Part shown: piece by piece, positions 10,224 through 23,600 of the stretch
Layout: every line of letters starts with the position of its first letter
Numbering within the stretch: the stretch's first letter is position 1
Source of the DNA: Schizochytrium sp. TIO01
Taxonomy: Eukaryota; Sar; Bigyra; Thraustochytrida; Thraustochytriidae
Length of the DNA: 64,000 nt
Assembly (NCBI GenBank): GCA_004764695.1
Contig: SMSO01000005.1
Location: 533,501-597,500, forward strand
Direction of reading: 5' to 3'
Made by a program: the position numbers and the translations under genes
The notes under the pieces: generated by a model
The model's input: only the letters and a program-made list of their open reading frames with translations
The model's database searches: none
Told to the model about the DNA's origin: nothing

Positions 10224-12452
10224 ATGACTCCGCCGCAGTCACCCCTTGCTTCGCTAGCGTGGCTCGACTTTCACGCCTGCAGCCTAGCAAAGCGAGCTCC
10301 CCAGGAGCGAGGGCTCACGTGGCACTGTGGCTCTTGCAGCATCAAAATCATGCGGAAGTGGAAGCTGAAAACGACGATGAAGATGATGTTGTCATTGACG
10401 CTGCTTCTGCTGCTGGTCTCGGCCGAGTCTGCAGTCGCTGCTAAGGGCAAGCAAGCCATAGCCTTCGCTGTTCCGCAACACGAAGCTGGCTCTGGTGCTC
10501 TCGTGCACGTTCCGCACCGCGACCTCGTGGGCACGGCTCTCGCGAAGCTCGCGGAAGAGACCTCAAGGCGCAAGAACGGTAATATAGCCAACCAAAACGT
10601 GGATTTCAAGGAAGATGAAAATAGGCAGGTACAAAACCATCTACAAAGGGAAACTAACTTCGATGATTCCACCACGCGTGAGGAATATGCGAATCCCCGG
10701 ATTGATGAAGATGCATTCGAGGAAGACACTGTTTGGCGAAGCGCAAAATGTGCAAAAGAGGAATGTGTCAGCAGGGAAATGAGCAACGAGGATCGAGGAT
10801 CATTTGCTCTTGCTGAGAGGCACGAAAAATTTGAGTACGCGAACCAGATGCCAGCGTCAATGGCTGGCCGTATTGTACATGGCTATGCGTTGGTGAGAAG
10901 GCTTGCAAATTTTGTGCCCACAACGTGGCTTGTGGCGAAGCAACAAGCATCGTTTGAAGTTCGAACACAAGCACCAACAAACATAGGTAGGACTCCGTCA
11001 GTTTCGGAGACTAGCAGCAACGAGGTGCCACGGCTTTTCTTACCTGGTGGATCTGAGCTCGTGCTTCTGAGAAGGAAACGTAGAGTAGAGCAAGATGATT
11101 GGTGTGAGTGGTCGCAACTTGTAACCAGAGGTGAACAAATGGCAAATAGATACCTTAGCCATAGGACAGTAGAAGAAGTTACATTTTCTTCTGGCCAGTT
11201 GCCCTCTTCGCCACCGCGCAACAAGAAGTCTGCTTTCGCAAAAGAAATGAATGATTTCGAGCTCCACGACAAATTTGCAGCGGGATCTCAGGGGGAGGTT
11301 TGGGAAGCTTTTCGAATAAATGCACAGGGCAGAAAGGATCGTTTTGTGCTCAAACGCATTTTTCTAGAGCGAGGTGAGGCCTTCATGCGAGCAGGCCTTC
11401 GAGAGGTAGTATTTGGAAAGCGTTTACAGCCCTATCCAGAGGTTGCTCGCTTTGTAGAAACCTTCAATAAATCTCGCAATACACTTATCCAAACAGAACA
11501 CAGTGGTGGTCCATTTATTGATATGTGGCTCGTTTTTCGCCATGAAGGCGAATCACTGGATGCCTTACTTTACTCTCGGATTAAAGCATCAAAAATGGTG
11601 GTTCTAGAACCGTCGGAGCTATGGCACCGCATGCGCCGCGATGCACTCGGCGCCCAAGTCCGGCGCGAAATCTTAAGGCAAGTTTGTGAAGGCCTTGTGT
11701 TACTTGCACAGAAGAATGTTGCGCATCGCGACATCAAACCATCAAACCTGCTAGTGAGCGAGCTTGCCTCACCACGATCAAGTCGAGCCTGGCCGTTCCA
11801 AGTAAAACTCGCTGACTTTGGGTCTGCACTGGATACTAAAGATGCAGGATTGAACTCTATATTGTACGGGCCTACAGGACCGACCATGCACGAAGAGACG
11901 CGTTGGTATCGCCCCCCTGAAGCATTTCTTGCTGCAGAGTCCTCTCGGCAATTTCCGTACATGGCTAATGATTTAAGCGGCGTGGAAGACACCAATCGAC
12001 CTTTACCATTCCATGCTTTTGACATGTGGTCTGTTGGTGTTGTTGCGTTGGAAATGTTGCTTGGAACAGCTCACATATTTGAGGTCTCTGATCGTGTTCG
12101 GGCTCGCCATCGAGCTAGGTTAGAGCAGATCTCTTACTTATACTCTACTGGTTCCGTTCTCGAGGCAGTTTTGGAAAGCCATTGTGCATTTGAAGCCTTG
12201 CAATCATTCGGTATTGCACCTCCAGGAAAAGGCGCAAACCGCACCAAATTTCGAGAGACTTTAAAACAGCGAGACCCCTTGAAAATAGGTTATTATTTCC
12301 CCCATGCAGCCGAGTTTAATAGCGTTGAGGAGATGGAAATGTATGCTGACAATGAGCTTGACTTCGTCTGGTGGCTCTTGCAGTGGTCACCATTTGACAG
12401 GCCCTTGCCTGAGGAGGCATTGAGCCACCCGTTTTTCACTTATGAAACATAA
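10224..12452 (+). CDS. Serine/threonine protein kinase with N-terminal signal or anchor segment
   Basis: From the first in-frame ATG (10224) the protein has 742 residues. An ATG at 10350 would give 700 residues and place a hydrophobic run (LSLTLLLLLVSA, then SAVAAKG) right at the N-terminus as a signal peptide or anchor, so that start is also credible. A ~290-residue low-complexity region precedes the kinase domain. Kinase marks are GSQGEVWEA (Gly loop), FVLKRI (ATP lysine), GLREVVFG (C-helix Glu), HRDIKPSN (catalytic loop), ADFGSA (DFG), RWYRPPEAF (APE-like) and FDMWSVGVVALEML. All catalytic residues are present, so activity is expected. The subfamily was not identified. If the hydrophobic segment is a signal peptide and the kinase follows it, the catalytic domain would lie in the secretory lumen or outside the cell; this is inferred. 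Confidence 0.8.
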   Translation: MTPPQSPLASLAWLDFHACSLAKRAPQERGLTWHCGSCSIKIMRKWKLKTTMKMMLSLTLLLLLVSAESAVAAKGKQAIAFAVPQHEAGSGALVHVPHRDLVGTALAKLAEETSRRKNGNIANQNVDFKEDENRQVQNHLQRETNFDDSTTREEYANPRIDEDAFEEDTVWRSAKCAKEECVSREMSNEDRGSFALAERHEKFEYANQMPASMAGRIVHGYALVRRLANFVPTTWLVAKQQASFEVRTQAPTNIGRTPSVSETSSNEVPRLFLPGGSELVLLRRKRRVEQDDWCEWSQLVTRGEQMANRYLSHRTVEEVTFSSGQLPSSPPRNKKSAFAKEMNDFELHDKFAAGSQGEVWEAFRINAQGRKDRFVLKRIFLERGEAFMRAGLREVVFGKRLQPYPEVARFVETFNKSRNTLIQTEHSGGPFIDMWLVFRHEGESLDALLYSRIKASKMVVLEPSELWHRMRRDALGAQVRREILRQVCEGLVLLAQKNVAHRDIKPSNLLVSELASPRSSRAWPFQVKLADFGSALDTKDAGLNSILYGPTGPTMHEETRWYRPPEAFLAAESSRQFPYMANDLSGVEDTNRPLPFHAFDMWSVGVVALEMLLGTAHIFEVSDRVRARHRARLEQISYLYSTGSVLEAVLESHCAFEALQSFGIAPPGKGANRTKFRETLKQRDPLKIGYYFPHAAEFNSVEEMEMYADNELDFVWWLLQWSPFDRPLPEEALSHPFFTYET

Positions 12453-12734
12453 CACAGCTGCCTCGGAAATACCACTCTTCGTCTATCTACATGTCAAGAG
12501 ACATAATTTTATTTATTGTAAACACTCACGCATCAAGTGTAATAATGTAATATCCTTATTTCTTATATTTGAACGTGCTTTTCACATGACCGGACACAAA
12601 GAATAGAAAAAGGAACCTATATAGAAGCTTATAGGATAGGACAACAGCACAAGTCTCAATCTTGGGCTTTATCAAAAGGGTCAGGATAGTAAAACATACC
12701 CTTGCTTGGGAAATGAGAGACAAAGAGAATTCCC

Positions 12735-13511
12735 TTACTTGGTTGACGCAGGAGCTGGAGTCTTCTTAAAGACAATTAAGCGTGCCGCTTGATAAGCGTT
12801 ATCAATGGAACCCGGAACTACAATGTTCTCCTCTACTTCAAGCTTCCATCCATCCGATGCCTTCGCGGCTTCAGCAATGTACTGATCTAGGTGCGTTTCG
12901 TAGTGGAGCTGCCCGAAATCGATCGTGGTGATGTACTTCAAGAGAGGCTTCACGAAACCAATCAATGGAGTCTGCTGGCGTTGAAAGGTTTGAGTCACAT
13001 AAACCTTACCGTCATCTTTAACGAAGCTAGCGGCAATTCGAAGAGCATGCACTGGGCTTGGCATAAGCGTCCAAGATCCACTGAAGTAAGCAGCATCATA
13101 AGGGTCCTCGCTGCGTCCACTCTTGTCTACCTTGCGCAGCGTGGTAGCAAGATCCCCGTCAAAAATTGACTTGCAAACAACCTGGACACGGTTCTCCATG
13201 CCCTTTTGCGCCACCTGCTTGGTTGCTGAGTTCACGTACTTTTGATCGTAGTCTACCCCTACAAAATTGAGATTTTTGGATTCCACAAGGTTCTGATTGC
13301 GGAGCAAGGCACTAGCTGTGCCAATGCCAATATCCAAGACGCGGCTGTTTTTTGAAACCCGATCCAGCACTGCCTTGTACCACGTCTGCGTCATATGGAT
13401 AATCACCAAATCATATACCTGGCTGGAGAACATCCTCATGAGCACCACAAGGCCACTCACGGCCGCCACTGCACCTGCTACCACTTGGAATGAGCTCGAC
13501 TCTTGGCCCAT
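12735..13511 (-). CDS. Membrane-anchored class I SAM-dependent methyltransferase
   Basis: The first true ATG is at 13511 and gives 258 residues; the upstream open frame has no ATG. The N-terminus MGQESSS could be myristoylated, since Gly2 is followed by small and Ser residues. A hydrophobic segment follows (VVAGAVAAVSGLVVLMRMF, ~10-28). The Rossmann fold shows motif I VLDIGIGTASALL, an acidic residue at the end of strand 2 (GVDYD), and a motif IV-like DAAYFSGSW. Similar small anchored methyltransferases occur in many protists, but the substrate cannot be inferred. The gene converges with the preceding kinase across 282 bp. Confidence 0.75.
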   Translation of the reverse strand: MGQESSSFQVVAGAVAAVSGLVVLMRMFSSQVYDLVIIHMTQTWYKAVLDRVSKNSRVLDIGIGTASALLRNQNLVESKNLNFVGVDYDQKYVNSATKQVAQKGMENRVQVVCKSIFDGDLATTLRKVDKSGRSEDPYDAAYFSGSWTLMPSPVHALRIAASFVKDDGKVYVTQTFQRQQTPLIGFVKPLLKYITTIDFGQLHYETHLDQYIAEAAKASDGWKLEVEENIVVPGSIDNAYQAARLIVFKKTPAPASTK

Positions 13512-14663
13512 TTTTTTCTTATTCCAAATTCTGCAATAGCCTTTGATATATTGCGTCTGGCTATGGCAAAGAGCAGCTCCAAGATAAGTCAAACTCCAAC
13601 TGAGCCCTGTTAATGCTAGCTCAGGATACTGGCGCAGCCTGAGACAGGCAAGCTTCCAACCAAGTGAGACCTTCGAGCAAGCTCAGCAAACCCTGAGGGA
13701 AACCGTAATCTTTTCTATCCGTCTCCGTTCCCAGTGCCCCAGCCACTTCAAAGCAAGCTGCCTTGCGCTCGTGCTCTGGTTGTAAGTCTACTGCGCCTTC
13801 TTCAACACCATCATATCATTCACATTCTTGCCACTTCTTCTCTTATCCTTCTCTCAATCCTCTATGTCTGATCTTCTTTAACTTTATCAAGTCCTAGGTC
13901 ATAGATGTGTCAACCCATGGGTGGATAATCTTTATAGTAGGGTTGCTAGGACCAAGATTCTATGTGCCCTCTCTCCTTTTAATATTTTTAAAATTTAGTT
14001 TTTTCATTTGTGGTGATCTCTAGAGGCAGGACATCATTTGGCTGCAAGCAAGCACTGTAATAGGGAAGCAAAGAGAGATTGAGTGTTCTCGTGTGCATTG
14101 CCTGTAATCACTTCAACGTTCCCTAATTTTCATATCTTGCTTGGCTGGTACAAACACCCAAGACATGTTTGTAGAAACTCGGTCTCATCATCGTGGCTAA
14201 AGGCAATTGAAACAAATGCTCTCAAAATAACCAACAGGCTCGCTCGCTTTATACTTTATAGGGAGATGTTGAAATCAGGGGCGATTAAGAAATTTTATAT
14301 CTAGTTTGATGAATGTGGAGATAAAATAACGCATCCAGGATGATGAGTACATATGGATCAAGCAAATACAGCATTTCTTAAGATTTGTAGGGAATTCCAT
14401 TTCCTGCTATTATTTCGATTTATACAAAGCAATTCAAAAAATTGTTATAAATGTTATCTCTAAAGCATTCTGTAAAGGTTGAGATGAGAATCATCCTGCA
14501 CGCTTGGACGCTGTCATCCAGTGCACAGCAAAATTTAGTTTTGAGAATTCAAGCACATTTTTCTGGCACTTTCCTGGATAAACAGTGCTCTCATTTAACT
14601 AGACAAACATCAATAAATGTTCTTGAGTCAGCAGTTCGGTTTTAAATCCAAGAATATGTTTTC
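13512..14663. other. Intergenic region, no gene recognised
   Basis: About 1.15 kb lies between the methyltransferase start (-) and the 3' end of the giant repeat gene (-). It would hold the promoter of the former and the terminator of the latter. Only short, uninformative open frames were seen. Confidence 0.4.
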
Positions 14664-17600
14664 TCAGTGATATTCGCCCCAGTAAAAACCACTCTTTTCA
14701 TTTTGAGCACTATCTTGCTCCTCCACACGTGAACATTCCTTTTGGGAAGTGTAGTCTTGAGTTTCCGGTGCTGCATCCCCAAAATAATCTTCAAAAGGAT
14801 GTGACCACGAAGAAAACCCATCTGTGACAGGTTGTCTAGTACCGGGAGTTCTCATTTCAGGGTTTAAGCATTTAAGCCCATTCGCTCCCCGAAAATGCTC
14901 ATCCGCCTGATATTCTTTATCTTCATCTTCGTTAGAATCTTCATCAAAGGACTCCTCTGTTGCATAAGGATCTTCCTTCAGGTTAGTTTCCTTGGCTTCG
15001 TCGTTGTCTACTGAGCTATTGTTGTCATGTGCCGCATCCATTAGCTCGTTGGCCTCATCATTGGATGGTTGCCCTTCCGAAGCATCAGCTCCAGTGCGAA
15101 TATAACTTTCATATTGAAGAGCTGCAGCTGCAAGAAGGTTAAGATGTGGAGAGCTAGCGCTTTCGCTAGCGCTTTCGCTACATGATTGGAGTGCAGCTGT
15201 AAGCAGATTGAGATGTGATGGACTGCTGCTTTCGCTAGATATTTGAAGTGAATTTTCATTTGTTTGGGTTTGAAGCATGCCATCGTTAGTTTCCATAGCG
15301 ACGCTTTCACTGATAAAGTGTGACCTGGCGAGTTCTTGTTGGCTACCAGCAGTCTGCATGTTATGATCAGCTTCAACGTGAAGGCGCGCAGGTTCCAAAA
15401 TCATATTTTGAGTGTACTCATCAAAGTACTCAACAGCCTGCTCGTATGAAAATGAGCCTTCCATATCCCCGTTGTCTTGATTGCCTTCATTGACCTTGAG
15501 CTTGGGATTTGAAACTCCGGTAGAAACCTCGGCAAATCCGTTGTCTGCTGCAGGGTAGCCATGCTGAAAATGATGGGGTTGACCCTCTGCATGTTCAATT
15601 GCAGTAAGCTCCTCGCCATTGTATTGAAAATCTGTACCAAAGAAAAATTCAAATCCATTCATCAACTCATCATCGCTGACCCGAATGAAGTTTTTGTCAT
15701 CAAAAGGTTCCTCGCTTGTCGTCTTGTCAAAAGCAGTCTTGCCGTCGATCTCCATACTGATGTCGGTCCGAAAAAGACTTTCATCGAAGGACAGTTCCAT
15801 CTCCATCTCGTCAGTGTTTCGCGCCTCTAGTTCGGTAGGATTATGGCTTTCGACACCATTTTCATCACTAAAGGAATATTCGAAACCCTCGAGAAGGTCG
15901 GCATCGACCATATCGGTATCTACTTGCTCAGGATCATACGTCTCTGCCGGACTTGCACCCATCTGGTGAATAAAGTTCTGATAAGACTCTTCAATATTGC
16001 TGATCATGTTTGATGGAGCTCCATTGGTAGCCGTTGTAGGAATATCCTCTTCGAAGACATCAGTCATGAACAAGTTGTGATCCTGGTGAGGTGCCATATG
16101 TTGATGCCCATCGCCAATGTGATCACCGCACGCCTTGGTCCAGCCTAATTTGTTGTTATGATGAAGCTCGTCTCCCCCGTCAATATGATGATTGCCTGCG
16201 CCATCGACGGTGCTACGAAGGAGATGTGGCTTATCATAAGAGGAGGTATTTTGGGTTTGCGTTTGAAGGTTATTGTAATTCCTCTTCGCAGAGAAGTTGT
16301 CACTTTGATCCACGCGGTTCGCTAAGAGATCCATTCCAGCGAAAGATGAGGATGACGAGAGGGTGTTCTTAGTTTTCTGCGATTCACTTTGGGAGGCCTC
16401 ATTTAATACGGGATGTGAGTCCTCAGAATAGCTCGTGGCATCAGATACAGTCTTGTCTATATCATGCTTCCTGGTATGGTTAAATGACTCATTCGTCGAA
16501 GTTAACTTAAGTTGCTCAAAGGATTCCAGCATGTCATCTAAACTGTGATCTTCAATATCCTGGCGGGATGGAACTTTTGAAATACGCTCCGCGGACCCAC
16601 CATTACAAGGCCATCCTTGACTTGAGGCATTGTTACGAATTACCGCGTCCTGACTCTGATTATCGTCTGTAGCTGGTTGGCATTTGCCATACCCTGGCCA
16701 GTCTTTGCCATAAACCAGCCCTGTCGGGGCGTAAGTAAGATGACTCTCATTACGTCCATGCTGAACACTGTCATGAGGATATTGCTTTGCATGTAAAATC
16801 TGATTATTTCCATGGCATGGATCGTTGTGTGAAGCCCAAGCTTCATCAGAATTTTGCTTGCTAGAAGTGTAGACCCACTGGTCGTTGTCATGTTTGGTTT
16901 GATCGTGCTCGGCAACGAAAACCCATCGTGATTTATCATGACAGTCCTGACTATAGTTACTACTAGAGGACTTGTGGTCCCATCTGGTATTGCGAGACTT
17001 CTCACCTTTTTCGATGTCAGATTTGTGATATTCAACTTCGTAAGGCTTCTGGCTTTCATCGATGTTTGTCTGGTAAACTTGATCAGACTGCTGGTCGTCC
17101 TCAATATCAGATTCGTGATATTCAACCTCGTAAGGCTGCTGCCCTTCATCAATGTTTGTCTGGTAAACTTGATTAGACGGCTGGTCGTCCTCAATATCAG
17201 ATTCATGATATTCAACCTCGTAAGGCTGCTGGACTTCATCAATTTTTGTCTGGTAAACTTGACCAGACTGCTGGTCATCCTCAATATCAGATTCGTGATA
17301 TTCAACCTCGTAAGGCTGCTGCCCTTCATCAATGTTTGTCTGGTAAACTTGATTAGACGGCTGGTCGTCCTCAATATCAGATTCGTGATATTCAACCTCG
17401 TAAGGCTGCTGGACTTCATCAATGTTTGCGGCAGAAATCTCGCATTTATCAGTTTGCTTAATGTAAGCTTGGTTGTCTTCTACAAGGTCAGGTTGATTGG
17501 CTTGAACACCGCCTGGCAGTTCGCTATCGTTATTAAGAGATACATGACAATCTATTTTTTCACGTACTACGCCTTCATCAGCGCTTCCCGTATCAACCTT

Positions 17601-20600
17601 ACTGTTCTTTGATTGGTGACGCGCATCGACGTCAGTTTGATGTGGTTCAAAGTCTTCAGTGAGTTGTACATTATCGGCACCAAATACATGGTGTGTGATT
17701 TCACGACGTTCCTGGGCTTCCTCAGTACCTGCTGGGTGAGCTTTGCTACCAGGTGTTTGGTAGATAGCTGCATCGTTGCTTGCATTTAGGCTTGCCTCGA
17801 AGGAAGTTACAGCCTCTTCTCTGACGTAAGATTGGGGGGGTGGTTGAATATCGTCTTGGCTAGTTTGTAGCTTTTCTGCTACCTTCGCATCGTTGACATT
17901 GGCACATTTGTGGAACGCATCCTCACTTCCCGCTTGACCTTGTACGTATGTTGCATACTCTTCAATATCATGAGATTGAGGGACATCCTGAGCATCATCT
18001 TGATAGACTTCAACATCGTAAGCCTCTTGATGTACTTCGATATGTTTTGGAATATCGTTGCTGTCGTAAGATTTAGGGTCTTGATCAACGTCGCCTTGGG
18101 TAGTTGTTATACTTCCTGACGACTGAATATCGCTAGAATTATCAGATGTACACTGTGCATCCTTACTTTCTTTCTGGCTTCTAAAGATGTATGATGCATG
18201 TTCTTCACAGTCGTGAACTTGAGGTGTACTCTCAATATCAGCATAGTGGGCTTCTATATTGTCTGGCGGCTGGCAGTCGTCAGCGTCGAAATCATTGGGC
18301 TCACCACCATAAACGTGTTCGCCTTTTTCGACGTAGACTGCAACCTCGTCGCTGTTTTGAGATTGATAAGCGTATTCAACTGCATCTTGGGGAGCTCCTA
18401 GAACGTCGGACGGTTGGCTATCGTCAATGTCAGATGTATTGAGCTGATTCTTGTATACTCCTTCCCCTTCTTCAACATGTGCTTCATGCTCTTCGATGTT
18501 AAAAGCTTGGGAGCCTTGCTCATCATCATATTGGTATACTTCTACATCGTCTGACAGCTTGTTATTATCAATTTCAGATGTACTGGACTGACTCTCGTAG
18601 GCTTCTTCGTTTTCTTCGATGCAGCCCACATACACTGCACCATGAGGAAATTGAGAAGCATTCTCGACTGAATCTTGATGAGCTTCTACATTCTTAGACG
18701 GCCGGCTCTCATCCATGTCAGATTCAGTGAGCCCACCCTCGTATGACTCTTGGCTTGCTTTGGAGAGGTTTACACGCTCTTGGAAGTTGTAAAACTGTGG
18801 GCCCTGGTTAACACGGACTTTTTCATCTTGTATGTTTTCAGATACCAGACTGTCATCTGCAAGATTAGATGTATTGTCACCTTCATATGCATCTTCAATC
18901 TGGCCAAAGGGAGCAGCACAAACTTTATCCTCCTGACAGTGAGGATCTCTTGCAAAGATATATTCGCTAGCTTCTACCTTTCTGGGGGGCTGAACATAGT
19001 CATTGCCTGATGCGTTGTATTCATTCTCATCAGACTCTTGATCTTCTGCAAGATGTGCTGAATGACATTCGTCATCGCAAGGCTGGTGGTCTTCGTCGAC
19101 TTCTGCACTTTGCTGGACCTCTGCGCCCTGCCGAACTTCTTCATCATATGAATTTTGCTTTTTATCAATCTCCGGCAGGTTGTGCCCATCCTCGTAAGCA
19201 TCTTGACCTTCTTCTTCAAGATTTGCTGAATGGCGTTCGTCATTGCAAGACTGGTGGTCTTCGTCGACACCATGTTCATCGACTTCTGCATCTTGCTGAG
19301 CTTCTTGGTCGTATGAAGGTTGGTTATCGTCAATGTGCGATACGTTATGCTCATCTTCGTCGACTTCTGCATCTTGCTGGACTTCTTCATCGTAGGAATG
19401 CTGGCCATCGTCATCGCAAGACTGGTGGTTTTGATAGACATCTGCATTTTGCCGGACTTCTTCATTGTAGGAATGCTGGCCATCGCCAATGCCAGATGCG
19501 CTATGCTCATCCTCGTGAGCATCTTGATCTTCTTCTTCAAGAGATGCTGAATGGGATTCGTCATCGCAAGACTGGTGGTCTTCGTCGACGTCTGCATCTT
19601 GCTGGACTTCTTCATCATAGTAATGCTGGCTATCATCAATGCCAGATGTTTGATGCTCATCCTCGTAAGTCTCTTGATCTTCTTCTTCAAGATATGCTGC
19701 ATGGCATTCGTCATCGCAAGACTGGCGGTCTTCGTCGACGTCTGCATCTTCATGGACTTCTTCATCGTAGTAATGTTGGCCATCATCAATGCCAGATGCA
19801 CTATGCTCATCCTCGTGAGCATCTTGATCTTCTTCTTCAAGATATGCTGAATGGCATTCGTCATTGCAAGACTGGTGGTCTTCGTCAACTTCTGCATTTT
19901 GTTGGGCTTCTTCATTGTAGGAATGCTGGCTATCGTCAATGCCAGATGCACTATGGGCATCCTCGTGATCCTCTTGATCTTCTTCTTCAAGAGATGCTGA
20001 ATGGGGTTCGTCATCGCAAGACTGGTGGTCTTCGTCGACGTCTGCATCTTGCTGGACTTCTTCATCGTAGTAATACTGGCTATCATCAATGCCAGATGCT
20101 TGATGCTCATCCTCGTAAGTCTCTTGATCTTCTTCTTCAAGATATGCTGAATGGCATTCGTCATCGCAAGATTGATTGTCTTCGTCGACGTCTGCATCTT
20201 GATGGACTTCTTCATTGTAGGAATGCTGGCCATCGTCAATGCCAGATGCACTATGCTCATCCTCGTGAGCATCTTGATCTTCTTCTTCAAGAGATGCTGC
20301 ATGGCATTCGTCATCGCAAGACTGGTGGTCTTCGTCGACGTCTGCATCTTGCTGGACTTCTTCGTCGTAGTAATGTTGGCCATCGTCAATGCCAGATGCA
20401 CTATGCTTATCCTCGTAAGCCTCTTGATCTTCTTCATCAAGATATGCTGAATGGCATTCGTCATCGCAAGACTGGCGGTCTTCGTCGACTTCTACATCTT
20501 GATGGACTTCTTCATCGTAGGAATGCTGGCCATCGTCAATGCCAGATGCTTGATGCTCATCCTCGTGAGCATCTTGACCTTCTTCTTCAAGATATGCTGA

Positions 20601-23600
20601 ATGGCATTCGTCATCGCAAGACTGGCGGTCTTCGTCGACTTCTGCATCTTGATAGACTTCTTCATCGTAGTAATGTTGGCCATCGTCATTGCCAGATTCA
20701 CTATGGGCATCCTCGTGAGCCTCTTGATCTTCTTCTTCAAGAGATGCTGAATGGCCATCGTTATCACAAGACTCGTCGTCTTCGTCGACTTCTGCATCTT
20801 CATGGACTTCTTCATCGTAGGAATGCTGGCCATCGTCAATGCCAGATGCACTATGCTCATCCTCGTGAGCATCTTGATCTTCTTCTTCAAGATATGCTGA
20901 ATGGCCATCGTTATCACAAGACTCGTCGTCTTCGTCGACTTCTGCATCTCGATGGACTTCTTCATCGTAGGAATGCTGGCTATCGTCAATGTCAGATGCA
21001 CTATACTCATCCTCGTGATCTTCTTGATCTTCTTCTTCAAGAGATGCTGAATGGCATTCGTCATCGCAAGACTGGTGGTCTTCGTCGACGTCTGCATCTT
21101 GATGGACTTCTTCATCGTAGGAATGCTGGCCATCGTCAATGCCAGATTCACTATGGGCATCCTCGTGAGCATCTTGATCTTCTTCTTCAAGAGATGCTGA
21201 ATGGCATTCGTCATCGCAAGACTGGCGGTCTTCGTCGACTTCTGCATCTTGATGGACTTCTTCATCATAGGAATGCTGGCCATCGTCATCGCAAGACTGG
21301 TGGTTTTCATAGACGTCTGCATATTGATGGACTTCTTCATCGTAGGAATGCTGGCCATCGTCAATCCCAGATGCACTATGCTCATCCTCGTAAGCCTCTT
21401 GCTCTTCTTCTTCAAGATATGCTGCATGGCATTCGTCATCGCAAGACTGGTGGTCTTCGTCGACGTCTGCATCTTGATGGACTTCTTCATCGTAGGAATG
21501 CTGGCCATCGTCAATCCCAGATGCACTATGCTCATCCTCGTAAGCCTCTTGCTCTTCTTCTTCAAGATATGCTGCATGGCATTCGTCATCGCAAGACTGG
21601 TGGTCTTCGTCGACGTCTGCATCTTGATGGACTTCTTCATCGTAGGAATGCTGGCCATCGTCAATACCAGATTCACTATGCTTATCCTCGTGAGCATCTT
21701 GATCTTCTTCTTCAAGAGATGCTGAATGGCATTCGTCATCGCAAGACTGGTGGTCTTCGTCGACGTCTGCATCTTGATGGACTTCTTCATCGTAGGAATG
21801 CTGGCCATCGTCAATGCCAGATTCACTATGCTTATCCTCGTGAGCATCTTGATCTTCTTCTTCAAGAGATGCTGAATGGCATTCGTCATCGCAAGACTGG
21901 CGGTCTTCGTCGACGTCTGCATCTTGATAGACTTCTTCATCGTAGGAATGCTGGCCATCGTCAATGCCAGATTCACTATGGGCATCCTCGTGAGCATCTT
22001 GATCTTCTTCTTCAAGATATGCTGAATGGCCATCGTTATCACAAGACTCGTCGTCTTCGTCGACTTCTGCATCTCGATGGACTTCTTCATCGTAGGAATG
22101 CTGGCTATCGTCAATGTCAGATGCACTATACTCATCCTCGTGATCCTCTTGATCTTCTTCATCAAGAGATGCTGAATGGCATTCGTCATCGCAAGACTGG
22201 TGGTCTTCGTCGACGTCTGCATCTTGCTGGACTTCTTCATTGAAGGAATGCTGGCCATCGTCAATGCCAGATTCACTATGGGCATCCTCGTGAGCATCTT
22301 GATCTTCTTCTTCAAGATATGCTGCATGGCCATCGTCATCACAAGACTTGTCGTCTTCGTCGACTTCTGCATCTTGATGGACGTAGTAATGCTGGCCATC
22401 GTCATCGCAAGACTGGTGGTCTTCGTCGACGTCTGCATCTTGATGGACTTCTTCATTGTAGGAATGCTGGCCATCGTCAATGCCAGATTCACTATGCGCA
22501 TCCTCGTGAGCATCTTGATCTTCTTCTTCAAGAGATGCTGAATGGCATTCGTCATCGCAAGACTGGCGGTCTTCGTCGACGTCTGCATCTTGATGGACTT
22601 CTTCATCGTAGGAATGTTGGCCATCGTCAATGCCAGATGCACTATGCTCATCCTCGTGAGCCTCTTGAGCTTCTTCAGCAAGAGATGCTGAATGGCATTC
22701 GTCATCGCAAGACTGATGGTCTTCATCGACTTCTGCGTGCTGCTGGGCTTCTTCGTCACATGAATGCTGGTTATCTTCAACTTCATCAGTCTGAAACCTG
22801 TCACTAAATTTAGCAACCTCATTATTTTGCTCGCCATCATTAAAGTTCGGTTCACTACCAATTCTAGCATGACGAACACAATCAAAGACATTCCCAGGGT
22901 CGCTACCCATCTCGCAATCAACGCCGACGTTATAAACGCTAGTAGATGTGTCAAAGGTCCTGCGAGGTTCTAAAGCTGCGCATTCAAACGAAGAAATCTC
23001 CTCAGAGAGGAGGTCTTTTCCTTCTTCTTGCTGCTCTTCCTCGTCATGGGGTTCCTCCTGAGATTCAAAAACATAGCCGTCATCCTTGCTAATTATGGTT
23101 GCTCTTGCTTCGTCATCCTTAGTCTCTTCGTCAGTATTGCTCTGGTTGGAGCCCTCGCTAGTAACGTCGTACATCACCGTAGCAACGAGAAGTTTGGATG
23201 CAGAATGATCACAAATAAGTCTCTCAGCAATTCGAATAAGATATTTTTGCATAACACGCTCAGTTGCCTTCTCGTCCTGCATTCGCTCAGTAACAGAGTT
23301 CGCAAGACGAATTATGCGATCTTCAGCCTGGTTGACATTATTGAGCGTAGACTGAGCTTCATTTAAAAGCCTCTGGCAGGTTACGACGGCATCCTGACAC
23401 TGAACGAGCATCTCGACGGCAGGAGGTGTCGTCCTGTGGTGATTGAGTGAGCTATTATGCTCATCGAGATCATTACTATTCATATATTCATGACTAACTG
23501 AAACTTCTGGATTTTCAGCTTCCCCTTCCTCTCCTTCGACAAGAGTTGCATTTTCTGAATGATTATCTGTCCCTTCATCGTCTCGGTCTAGCACGTCTAA

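Noticed and set aside
19010-22243. Long plus-strand open frame (1077 codons) antisense to the giant repeat gene
   Set aside because: It arises because the 150-bp repeat keeps stop triplets out of the antisense frame. The product is a repetitive Leu/His/Arg string, and the sense frame spans the whole gene.
20492-22954. Long minus-strand frame (820 codons) overlapping the same repeats in another frame
   Set aside because: Same repeat artefact; it has a Lys/Thr/Met-rich low-complexity product and covers only the repeat block.
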